Positions 53,821 to 63,754 of a stretch of DNA of 64,000 bases are shown piece after piece. How positions within the stretch are numbered: position 1 is the first letter of the stretch; the number at the start of each line of letters is the position of its first letter. A model generated the notes under the pieces. The model was not told the DNA's origin. It did not search any database and was given only the letters and a program-made list of their open reading frames with translations. Position numbers and translations under genes: made by a program. The stretch is from Branchiostoma floridae (Eukaryota; Chordata; Leptocardii; Amphioxiformes; Branchiostomatidae): assembly GCF_000003815.2 (NCBI RefSeq), contig NC_049981.1, forward strand, positions 30,854,511 to 30,918,510, given 5' to 3'.

Positions 53821-54522
53821 ATGTCTGACGTCAACATAATCAGCCTGGCAGACAAGTTACAGAACTTGGAGCTGTGCCTCAAAAGTCAGCTCAGCATAGC
53901 AGTCGGTTATGGTCGGGCTTTGAGGAAAGCCATTCTTTGCATGGATGTCTTTATGGAAGTAGAAGTCTTAAAAGGTCTTGGAGACCTGCATCTTCAGAAA
54001 GGCAAGTGGAGCAAAGATTCAACAGAGTTTGACAAGGCTGCTGCCCTATATACCGCTGCCCTACTGCGCTGCACAGATCCAGACATGGGACAAACATTGG
54101 AACATCGCATCGGCTACATGGAGAAACTCTCTAAGAAACTACTGCAGGGGTACATTCCACACTTCCGGTGCTTGTCTCAAGACTACTGGGGTACTGCTGA
54201 CAACAATATCTTAAGGGTCGCAGAAGCTTGTGACAAATTAGACAGAAGTAACGCAAAATCCCATCGTTCTGTTGAGGAGATTTACACGGAAACATTAGTG
54301 ACCGCAATAGAAATCAGCGATACGTTCTTGGAGCTTGAAGTTTTAAAATCTCTTGGAGATTTCTACCTTGAGAAAGGTAGGAAAACCTCTGATTTATCCC
54401 AGTTCTCCAAGGCAACTGCCATGTACAAGAAAGCCCTGACAAGATGTGAGGATCCTGAGACCAAAACAACCCTGCACCATCGTATCAGGTATGCAGAGAA
54501 GATCAGGGAAGCAGTCAGAAGG
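53821..54522 (+). CDS. NTase-TPR gene exon 1: two N-terminal TPR-like modules
   Basis: ATG at 53821 is the first Met; the frame upstream hits TAG at 53788 inside a good acceptor, so an upstream spliced exon cannot be excluded. The exon encodes 234 residues with two diverged copies of an 85-residue unit ([36 protein letters not shown] and its counterpart [37 protein letters not shown]). It ends AGAAGG/GTGAGT in phase 0. Confidence 0.8.
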
Positions 54523-57500
54523 GTGAGTTAGATGTTTCCTAGTCCATGAACTATGAGTAGTAAGTATAATACTTCATCTAGTCATCTGATGACGTCACAG
54601 GTTTAATACATTTGTGTCGGTGAATGGCTTTATTGAGAGACAAACTCAGAGTCTAACACTAGCAGCCCAGGGGCTGAATTGTTGTTAGACTTTACATACA
54701 CGATGTTAAACTTGGCATACATATACAAATCAGCCAACGATCTGGTATACAAAATAATCTGGCATACAATAGAATAAAATATCATAATCGAATTGGTAAA
54801 AGACAAGCTAGATAAAAACTGCTCTAATTCGAGAGGACTGGTTTGAGAAAGACGTTCACACAATTAACCATTAATTATAAAGTGGCAACAGTAGGCTTTG
54901 GTACAGTCATGAATCGTTCAACAATCGGGTCATGTGGGGAATAGCACTGTTTCTGTAGCGCTCAGTTCTGCAACGTTGCAAGTTCAGTTTCGTAGATGAA
55001 CGAGTTGACCGACTGCTGATGTTCCCTCGCATGTCAGGCAGGAAGTGACGGTACAGTTCTGATGAAAGCAGAGACTTGGCAAAGTTCAGTGTCAGACTGG
55101 AACGACGTTCGTGGAGGGAGGGCAGCCGCAGGAGGGTGCACGCCTCAGAGTACGCGACGTCAGACCCCAGGATGATGCGTCTTGTGTCTTTCAGCTTCTC
55201 ACAATACACAGCAGTCAACATGCAAAAAGGAGCCTGGTTTACTACAGGTTCGGTTCAATGCAGGATACTAGTATCATACGAAACCGTCGCAATGGTAAGA
55301 GAGTAACAAAGATATGCTGACAGTTGTCAATTAATTATCATCTTACAGCAACAAACTCTAAGATGGAGAGAAAAAGGATCCCCCATGGGGAACCAGATTG
55401 GGAACATCACAAGACCTGACATCACGCAGGGCCATCCTATCCAGCCAGACATACCAAGGTGGGGACATCCTAAACGTAGCTTCAGAGTTGAGTAAGATTA
55501 TCTTTATCTTTGAAAACGTAGAACTATAATGAAACATTGTACATTTATGAATGATAATAATTCACCTCACAATAACTCAGTTTGATAAAATCTAGCTTTT
55601 CTTTCAGTCAATACAAAGATCACCAAAAGAAAGGTGACTCCTCCCTTGCCATGGGAGACCTGGACTCAGCTGAGGAGCACTTTGCAGCTGCACTCAGGAC
55701 AGTGCACATACGAGGTACGTATACAGATGAGCTCAGGAAAAAATTCTGCTCGGGACATTTTAAGAATTTCAACACATTCCTACGTACAGACTAGAATATA
55801 TGAGAATCCTGACGGTTTTTGGCAAACTAATCCAATAAAGATTAAACAAACTTACCCTTGCATGCATATTTTTTGTAACATGTTGAATACCAAAGATCAA
55901 GTAAATATCTTTTCCCAGATTCCACAGCCCAGCAGTACCAGAGAGAGGTGGAGCCCCTGTGCAAGTTGGGAGATGTCTACAGTAAGCGAGGTCAGCAGAC
56001 AGGAGACGGGGGAGACTTTGTCAAAGCAGCAGCACTCTACAATGCAGCAATAGCCAGGTCTGAGGATCAATTCCTTAAGGGTAATATAACAACAACTATT
56101 GAAGAAATAGAGAAGTCTTTTATGAAATGCATTTTTAACATACATTATGATAGGGGTCTAGATGAGACGGAAAAACACAAGAAACAGCTGAATGAGATGC
56201 GGGACCAGATAAAGCTAGAGATGGAAACCATTGACCAGCAGCTGGACCCATATGTACATGATGAGGATGACCCATGTGTCAAAGAGATAGAGGCAAAACG
56301 AGCTCAGGCTGTCAGGAAGTTGTTTGAGACCATTGCACAACAAAGGAAGGAGTTTATAACCTTGCTTGTAGAAGAGTGTATTGGGATAATGGGTCCCCCT
56401 CCCTGTAAGTATGCCCTGATAGGTTTGGGTTCACAGGCCGCAGGACTGGTAACTCCATACTCAGACCTTGAATTTGCCATTTTGGTAGAAGAAGAAAGTG
56501 AAGAATGCCTTGTGTACTTCCGCAACCTCACCCGCTATCTACACCTCAAGGTGGTCAACCTGGGAGAAACCATTCTCCCAGCACTAGGTATAAAATCTCT
56601 CAATGACTTCTACTCTGAGGATCCTCTTGCCAACTGGTACTATGACTCTGTCACTCCTCGTGGATTTGCATTTGATGGTTCCATGCCAAATGCAAGCAAG
56701 ACTCCACTGGGCAGGCAAGGAAATGTTAATGATCAATCCAGTGAACTCATTTGCACCCCAAACAACATGGCATCCATACTACTAAAGGATGTCACATTAT
56801 ACCTGAAGGAAGGGTATCACCTTGCCACTATCTTGAGAAACCCGTGCCTGATAACAGGAGACCAGGATGTGATTGATACGTACAAGGACATCAGTGAGAA
56901 AATGCTGCAAGCTGATGAAGGCAAAATAACTCAACAACTGGCAAAGGAGACACAGATTGAGAACATTGAAAAATACAAGTATAGTAATAAGGAAGCAATT
57001 ATAGCAAGAATGACTGATGTAAAGAAACATCTCTATCGCTTCCCTTCTTTAGCAGTTGATTGCTTGGCCCTGTCCTCACACATTGAACCTACCACAGTTT
57101 GGGAGACAATAGAACAGATGAAAAACAAAAAAACGATTAGTCCCAATAATGCACACCACTTGACAGTGCTTACCAGCATCTCAGCAGAACTCAGGCTCAG
57201 AACCTACATTGCAAATAGTGGACAGAAGGAAAACTTTTCAGCTTTGGCCTCAATGGAAACACTACTGAGTCAAGAGGAATCATCCCCACTGACCGATGAA
57301 GAAGTACAACAAAAAGCACCGAAAACAGTTTTTCATCTACCTAATGAAAAACAGCTTTTCAGATATTATTATACAGCTTTACCTCTTGAAGCTGCTTTGT
57401 CTAATTGGTCTGGAGAGAATGCAGACATACAATCATTCCCAGATTTTTATGATAATTCTCCAAGAATACGAGGTCTGATGTACCTTGGGTTGTGCAAACA

Positions 57501-60246
57501 TAGGTTGGCTATCAGCTACCTTCATGAGGCCCTTAACACAGCTGAGGGAAGTGACACTACAAAAATCATGTCTGATATTGGAGAAGCTAGTAATGAAATT
57601 GGTGATTATCACCAAGCTGTCAGATACTATGAACAGGTACTAACGATACATAAAAAGACCCATGGACAGAGTATTGCACATCCTAACATTGCCAAAGCAC
57701 TCAACAGTCTTGGGGTAGCCTGGACTCACCTAGGTGAACACAGAAAAGCAATCAGCTACCTGGAAGAGGCGCTAGAGATGAGGAAGAGACTATATGGTCA
57801 GAGTACAGCACATCCTGACATTGCATCGTCACTGAACAACCTGGGGATAGTGTGGCAATCGGAAGGTGATTATAGAAAAGCAATCAGATACCAAGAACAG
57901 GCGCTAGAGATATGGAAAATTACTTATGGCCAGACTACAGTGCATCCTGACATTGCCAAACTACTCAACAACATGGGTGCAGCCTGGTACAATGTAGGTG
58001 ATTACAGGAAAGCAATCAGATACTATGAACTGGCACTACAAGTGGGTAGGAAGTTCTATGGTGAGACGTCAGCACATCCTCACATTGCTACATTACTCAA
58101 CAGCCTGGGTGGTGCCTGGCGTGACCTGAGTGAATACAGGAAAGCAGTTAGCTACTTTGAACACACACTACATATGCAAAGGAACATCTTTGGTCAGCAA
58201 ACGGCACATCCTGACATTGCTAAAGTACTCAACAACCTGGGTGTAGTCTGGAGTCACCTGGGTGAACGCAGGAAAGCAATTAGCTACCAAGAAAAGGCAC
58301 TGCAGATGTACAGGAGAATATATGGTCCACATACAGTACACCCTGGCGTTGCACAATCACTCAACAACATTGGAACAGCCTTGTACTATCTGGGTGATTA
58401 CAGGAAAGCAATCAGCTATCATGAACAAGCGCTAGAGATGAAGAGGAGTATCTATGGCCAGACTAAAGCACATCCTGACATTGCCAATATTCTCAACAAC
58501 CTGGGTGGAGCCTGGTGTCATCTGGGTAAACGTAGGAGAGCAGTTAACTACTATGAACAGGCACTACAAATATACAGGAGTATCCATGGTCCGCAAACAG
58601 TACATCCTGACATTGCAGAATCACTTAGCAATCTGGGGACAGTGTATAGTCAAATATGTGATTACATGAAAGCAATCGCCTTCTTTGAACAGGCACTTAA
58701 CATGTTTCGGATTATCTACGGTCAGAGTACAGCACATCCCAAAATTGCTGCAGTACTCAACAACATTGGGGGAGTCTGGAGTGAACTAGGAGATTACAAA
58801 AAAACACTCAGCTACTATGAACAGGCACTGCAAATGAAAGAAAACATCTATGGTCAAGGTACAGCACATGTTGACATAGCATTGTCCCTTAACAACATTG
58901 GGTCAGTTCTCTCGAAATATTTGGGTGAGTCTAAAAAAGCAATCAGCTACTTTGATAGGGCACTGCAGATAATAAGAGGGGTCTATGGGCAGAGTACAAC
59001 ACATCCTGACATTGCCACATTACTGAGCAATCTGGGTGCAGCCTGGGCTGAACTGGGTGAACACAGGAGAGCAGTTAGCTACCATGAACAGGCACTAGAG
59101 ATGAGAAGGAGTATCTACGGTCCGCATACTCCACATGCTGACATTGCAGAATCACTCAACAACCTGGGGACAGCATGGAATAAAAAAGGTGATTCCAGGA
59201 AAGCAATCATCTACCATGAACAGGCACTTGAAATGTATAAAAGTTTCCATGGTCGGACTAATGCACATCCGGACATTGCCAACTCACTCACCAACCTGGG
59301 AAGAGCCTTAAATGACCTTGGTGAACACAGTAGAGCAGTTAGCTGCCATGAACAGGCACTAGAGATGAGAAGGAGCATCTATGGTCAGCAAACAGCACAT
59401 CCTCACATTGCCAGCTCACTCAGCACCCTGGGGATAGCCTGGTACCATCTGGGGGATTACAGGAAAGCAATAAGCTACCATGAACAGGCACTACAAATGA
59501 ATAGGAATATCTATGGTCAGGGGACAGCACATCACCAGATTGCCAGCTCACTTGACCACCTTGGGGTAGCCTGGGGACATCTGGGTCAACATTGGAAAGC
59601 AGTTAGCTACCATGAACCGGCATTACAGATGTACAGGAGTGTCTATGGTCAGAGTACAGCACATCCTGACATTACTTCATCACTCAACAACCTGGGGTTA
59701 GCTTGGCTTTGTCTTGGTGATGTCAGGAAAGCAATCAGCTACCATGAACAGGCACTTGAAATGTCCAGAACTGTCTTCGGTCAAACTAAAGCACATCCGC
59801 TGGTTGCCGCATTACTGAACAGCCTGGCTGAAGACTGGTGTCAACTGGGTGATCACAAGAGAGAGGTTAGCTACCAGGAACAGGCACTGCAGATGTTAAG
59901 GAATATCTATGGTCAGAGGACACCACATCCTCAGATTGCTACATTACTCAACAACCTGGGTGTAACCTGGAGTAAACTTGGGGAACACAGGAAAGCAATT
60001 AGCTTCCATGAACAGGCACTACAGATGAGGAGGAGTATCTATGGTCCGCAAACAGCACATCCTGACATTGTCACATCACTTAATAACTTTGGTACAGTTT
60101 CGTACAAACTGGGGGATTTCAGGGCAGCTAAGAGAACCTTTTTAGAAGCCATGGCTATGGCAAAACAAGTCTATTCTCAGGACCAAAATCATCCAATGAT
60201 TAAAGGAATTGAAAGGAACCTTGCCAAGTGTAGTATCGGAAAATGA
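53821..60246 (+). CDS. Nucleotidyltransferase-TPR protein, whole gene (four exons)
   Basis: Exons 53821-54522, 55349-55491, 55608-55714 and 55919-60246 join to 5280 nt, 1759 residues. Residues 1-365 carry three related TPR-like modules marked by [18 protein letters not shown] and LGDVYSKRG, each followed by a DKAAALY-type helix. Residues about 410-480 are charged and helical. An NTase fold follows: GLGS (G488, S489) and, ten residues later, [12 protein letters not shown] with D500 and E502, the GS...Dx[DE] metal-binding signature of the DUF294/GlnD-like group. Asp570 in GFAFDGSMP may be the third acidic residue (inference). Residues 868-1748 are twenty 44-residue kinesin-light-chain-type TPRs. 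I know similar uncharacterised proteins from amphioxus and other marine invertebrates, but no tested function; an NTase tethered to a large protein-binding array is all that can be said. It lies on the same strand as UNC5, about 1.7 kb downstream. Confidence 0.85.
54523..55348 (+). other. NTase-TPR intron 1 with antisense LINE fragment
   Basis: Almost filled by the LINE 3' fragment on the minus strand (about 54610-55260). Acceptor ATCATCTTACAG at 55348. Confidence 0.7.
54610..55260 (-). mobile_element. Truncated non-LTR (LINE) element, 3' end
   Basis: The minus-strand frame (down to 54907) encodes the characteristic tail of invertebrate non-LTR reverse transcriptases: [46 protein letters not shown] and [19 protein letters not shown]. 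Only the last 105-115 codons remain; it is 5'-truncated. The 3' UTR-like part ends at about 54610 with an AATAAAG on that strand. A related 3' tail lies at 63260-63720. Confidence 0.8.
55349..55491 (+). CDS. NTase-TPR gene exon 2 (predicted linker exon)
   Basis: Predicted because exon 1 (phase 0 out) and exon 3 (needs two pending bases) cannot join directly. This 143-nt segment is open for 47 codons, has acceptor TTACAG and donor GTAAGA, and supplies exactly phase 0 in and two bases out, so the split codon becomes GAT. It encodes a basic, Pro/Gly-rich linker without a recognised domain. Confidence 0.65.
55608..55714 (+). CDS. NTase-TPR gene exon 3: third N-terminal module, first half
   Basis: Encodes [20 protein letters not shown] then [15 protein letters not shown], a TPR-like helix pair. 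Acceptor TTTCTTTCAG at 55607, donor GTACGT at 55715. One base carries over to make Asp318 with exon 4. Confidence 0.8.
55919..60246 (+). CDS. NTase-TPR gene exon 4: NTase domain and 20 TPRs
   Basis: A 4.3-kb exon with acceptor TTTTCCCAG at 55918 and stop TGA at 60244-60246. It continues with [20 protein letters not shown], then the NTase domain (about residues 450-600; 56430-56480 holds the GS and DLE motif), a conserved stretch [20 protein letters not shown], an alpha-helical region, and the TPR array from 57568. No intron interrupts the array. Confidence 0.93.
57568..60210 (+). repeat. Coding tandem array: twenty 132-bp TPR units
   Basis: Each unit encodes 44 residues of the form [42 protein letters not shown]. 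Unit 2 starts at 57700 and unit 20 at 60079. Unit 11 has one extra codon (45 residues). Units are also similar at the DNA level, with phrases such as CACATCCTGACATTGC recurring, suggesting recent expansion and/or gene conversion. The last unit is the most diverged and caps the array. Confidence 0.95.
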
Positions 60247-60770
60247 CACATGGCAGTGATGACACCATTTCCAAAATCATGTTCGCTAAGCAGAATATTG
60301 CTCTCAAAAGTTATGTTGTGGTGGATGTCGGTCTCTTAATCAAAAACATGTGAAAACTATATATTTCGTCACTGGACGTGGCAGGGAGGTAAAAATGAAC
60401 AAGACAAGTTTCCATACTCATTTGAAGAAGTACAATGGGCAGTAGACCATACTCCATGGACCGCAAGCTTTTCCAGTAGGGTGGAAGTAAATAGAGCAAC
60501 GCCACTATTGTATAGTGATTGTTATGTTGGGTCTGGAGCAGACAGTGCCACACTGCAGGTGAAGGGAACATCCCCGCCGTTGCCGACATCAGCAAAAGGA
60601 GAGACACCACAGATGCAGGGAACACCCCAACTGACCTCGGTAGATGCTGACTCACTACCGCAACAAAAAGTATTTGAAACTCCTACACAACGCGAGTAAT
60701 ACATTGTGCTTGCGACGGGTTGGTGACCACTTCACACTACATCTAGTAACACCGCAACCTGTAACCTTTG
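60247..60770 (+). other. Downstream of the NTase-TPR gene; open frame of unknown status
   Basis: A 119-codon open frame runs from 60340 to the TAA at 60697-60699. It reads protein-like (FPYSFEEVQWAVDHTPW, then a Pro/Thr-rich tail) but lacks a strong start or assigned family. It might be a 3' UTR stretch, an exon of another isoform, or a gene relic. Confidence 0.35.
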
Positions 60771-60774
60771 CACT

Positions 60775-61020
60775 AGCCCCAATAAGCCCTTTCGCAGAGG
60801 TCAGAACGCAAGTGCGGCGACAGGAATTCGAGTTTATATGCCAAAGGGTAAGGGTCCGAAATTGTAAACAGTCCTTGTCTGGACCATTGTTTCGATTTGC
60901 ATAACAATGTCAGGACGGGTTTTATTTTCAATTTCGGGGCCATATCCTTTGACATATTACCTAGAATTCCTGTCGCCGCACATGCTTTCTAACTTCTGTG
61001 AAAGTGCCTATTCTGAGATG
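60775..61020. mobile_element. Foldback element, imperfect inverted repeat of about 110 bp per arm
   Basis: The left arm (about 60780-60890) and the reverse complement of the right arm (about 60905-61015) share GTGCGGCGACAGGAATTC, CAAAGG.TA, CCGAAATTG and (G)TC.GGAC.ATTG. Only about 15 bases separate the arms. No coding capacity; probably a MITE. Confidence 0.75.
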
Positions 61021-61860
61021 TACACAGCTAGACAATGTTCTCACGTATGAATGTGGCCAGCACATGGTTGTCACCTGGATTTGCAGTGGTCAGTTTGCTA
61101 AGCCTAATCAACAAGAAGTGTACAGTACAAGTCTGCTTTACCTCCCGTGAGAGTTTGGCCATCACACGGCTGACGACAGTCTCCTCTTGCAGCGGTGGTA
61201 GCTTCTTTATTTCAACCATGCCTCTTGCACCTGGAGGGGCTTTATAGGAAAAGTCATTAAATTTGCATGAAACATTTGACTGATTCTTTGAATTAGGGAA
61301 CCTAGTTTCATGTCAAAAATGCACCTCCTACAAACTGTACAGAAGTCAACGTATAATCTGTGATACCTGAGAACCAATTCTTCAGAAGAATGCAATTTGA
61401 CACAGTTTGAACCTGTCGTTGCAATTGTCGAAAGTTAAACTAGAATCTGGGAAACTAACAACATCACTCCGACTTCATTTGAAAATTGCTTCATCCACAT
61501 TCAAAACACTGTGCAAGAGAATTGTGTGACCCCTGATCTCCAACCCTTACGACTTGGCACGGATAAGGACTATGAGTATCGATTTTGTGATTTGATGATA
61601 GGTTTTTGTTCTGTAAATGTTGTGCTTAGCCACTGAGGGAGCTACCCCGTTTTAAAATAGAAACGGGAGAGAGAAAAGGGGAGAGTTGTTAAAGATGTAT
61701 AAGCTTAGTCCGTGTATTTTGTGTACATTAGGTGTACAGATAACTGGTCACTAGAAATTCGGATAATCTTATGAAATGGAGGCTTATATTTAAATCTAGC
61801 TGCTGGAGATAAAGTTTGTTAAACAGGTCGATCGAAAGTGCATGCTTCATATGATATCCA
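61021..61860 (+). other. Intergenic, no gene recognised
   Basis: A minus-strand frame at 61028-61219 looks mildly protein-like but has no start, family or neighbour support. Otherwise nothing seen. Confidence 0.4.
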
Positions 61861-61888
61861 TAACTCTTGTGTGGTGAAAGGACATTTC

Positions 61889-62320
61889 GGTTACCATAGC
61901 AACAGTCACCATGGTAACTACCACTTGTTGACACAAATCATGCAGCCAGATACATTTGCTGATTGGATATTGCAGGAAACTGACATTTTTCTGCCAGCCA
62001 TGTTGATTTGAAAGCGTCCGATTGCATGTTATGATCACCAGTAAAATTTCTCTGGACTGATGTAAACGCTTCTGGATGTTGTGATAACCAATGAGAGGTC
62101 TTCTTCCCCCAAATGTTCTTGTCACATTATAGACATCTCACCGTTGTACAGTGTGGCGATATTAGTTCCAAACCTCAGTAAAAATGTACATAGTCACATT
62201 TCTCGTAGATATATGTAACTACCATTGGTTATGATTATGATATTTCTTGCTATATACCTGAACTAATTTGTGTTAATTACACAGATTGTATTGTGCCCAA
62301 CATGTAAATAAACATCATGT
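61889..62320 (+). repeat. Second copy of the UNC5 3' UTR end
   Basis: Collinear with 51661-52100 at an offset of about 10.2 kb. Shared text includes GTTACCATAGCAA, CAGTCACCATGGTAAC-type, CTCTGGACTGATGT, ACATCTCACCGTTGTACAGT, AATTTGTGTTAATTACACAG and the AATAAA. It may now serve as 3' UTR for the NTase-TPR transcript. Confidence 0.92.
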
Positions 62321-63259
62321 AGCTTTGTCCTGTTATTTGTCGTCTTTTTTATGGCCTTTGTGGTCATTTTTTCCTCAGTGTCACTGATGTCTAGTAGGAA
62401 ATCAATCTCCAAGCAGATCTTATGTCGGAAGAGGGTACCAATTTATAACTTGGCCATAGAAATGTTTAAATCTGAAATCGACACGGAAAATGGCAGCTAG
62501 AAAAATGTGGTGATCTAGCCGCCCAAAAATGTTTCTTTGACATGACTAGAAGTCTAGAAGTACTGGAAAACATTAACTGACGGTGACTCCTCAAATAGTA
62601 ACAGAGAAACTCTCAAGTGCTACTCAGGCATGTTTTGGTCATATTTAAAGTCTGTGAAAACATCCTGTCTAGAGTCTTCAAAGCAATGACCATTGCCGCT
62701 GACAGCAGTTGTGGACACGCCTTAGAATCACTCCTTTTCTTGTCAAGAAGATACTTGAATCTGCAAGCAGGGGCAAAATCATGATCGATGACGTAAGCAT
62801 AGATTTGATAATATTGTCCGAGTGATCATTGAAAAAAATTATGAGGCTGAATCGGTGCAGGTTCTTAGAAAAGCAAAAGGAGTTTATCACATGAAAGCTT
62901 ACATACACAAACATAGAATATGTTTCAGCCTCAAGTTTCAAACCTGTGCACACTAAAGAACCCAACACACTTAAGGATCAGGGTAGGGGTGACCCAGTGT
63001 ACAAATGTATAAAGGGGGGGGGTCTGTATCGTACAAATGAGGTATGCGTAAGGCCTCCTTCTGTAATTAATGTTATAGAAATGCAGGATGGTATAAAGAT
63101 AAAGCAGTGTGTCTTTTTGGCCCTTTTCCTCTTGAATTTTTAACCAACTTTTGGATGCTACATATTTTCGGTGACCACACGGTTTCCCCAAAACACAAAA
63201 CAAAGTGTGTTACAAAAGCCAATGAAAAACCAAGTTTGACACATGCAGTCGGTCATAAT
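62321..63259 (+). other. Intergenic, duplicated flank
   Basis: 62510-62620 shows diverged similarity to 52317-52400 (CTAGAAGTACTGGAAA/ACTTGGAAA, GTGACTCCT(G/C)AAATAG). A poly(G) run lies at 63015-63023. No gene seen. Confidence 0.6.
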
Positions 63260-63720
63260 GATGAATGATTTATTGAGAAAACACTCTCACAGCCCAACAA
63301 TGGTAGCCAGCTGTCGGGCTTAACAACGTATTAAAATCAAGTAAGGGGTGGGTAAAATATCAATCAAACATTAAAAGGAATGCGTGATTAAAAGCGAAAC
63401 ACTTGACGAGAAACTTGATGTTAGACTGAGACGTTCACACCAATACAGTGTAAGCAAGTTAATTGCACAACGGATAATCGCACACTTCTGTTAATTGCAC
63501 GAAATCGCCAAATCCCATGGTGGTGCGGCCCAGCTTATTGACTTCGCTTTGTTGCACTATTCGGATAATTGCACGAAATGCACTGGCAAATGGGGTGTGC
63601 ATTTAAGCGGCTTCTATTGTACATATAGACGTTACAACAGTAGGAGGCACTTAGATACAGACATGGTTTGATCAACAAAAGAGTCATATGGGGCATGGCA
63701 CTGTTTCTGTAATATTAGCT
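63260..63720 (-). mobile_element. LINE 3' tail, second copy, interrupted
   Basis: Homologous to 54615-54965: TTTATTGAGA, CAGCCCA, GACGTTCACAC, CAACAGTAGG, GGGTCATGTGGGG/GAGTCATATGGGG, then AGCACTGTTTCTGTA or GGCACTGTTTCTGTA. A small element at 63444-63621 is inserted in it. Confidence 0.75.
63444..63621. mobile_element. Small pogo/Tigger-like MITE, TA-flanked
   Basis: Starts TA/CAGTGTAAGCAAGTTAATTGC and ends with a reverse complement matching at about 18 of 25 positions, next to TA. Internal GGATAATCGCAC and CGGATAATTGCACGAAAT words recall TIR-proximal repeats of pogo-group elements. It is absent from the related LINE tail at 54610-54965, supporting insertion. Confidence 0.65.
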
Positions 63721-63754
63721 GTCAGTCATGCATTTGAAGAAACAACAGTGAAGG

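Noticed and set aside
53821-55714. Direct splice of NTase-TPR exon 1 to exon 3
   Set aside because: Exon 1 ends in phase 0 and exon 3 read in phase 0 meets TGA after nine codons; a linker exon is needed.
55948-55950. Translation start of the NTase-TPR protein at this GTG
   Set aside because: It is a Val codon inside an exon that begins at 55919 with a clear acceptor; upstream exons supply the N terminus.
61028-61219. Minus-strand protein-like frame (MVEIKKLPPLQEETVVSRVM)
   Set aside because: Possible splice-like words exist but no phase-consistent exon chain, family or length supports a gene.
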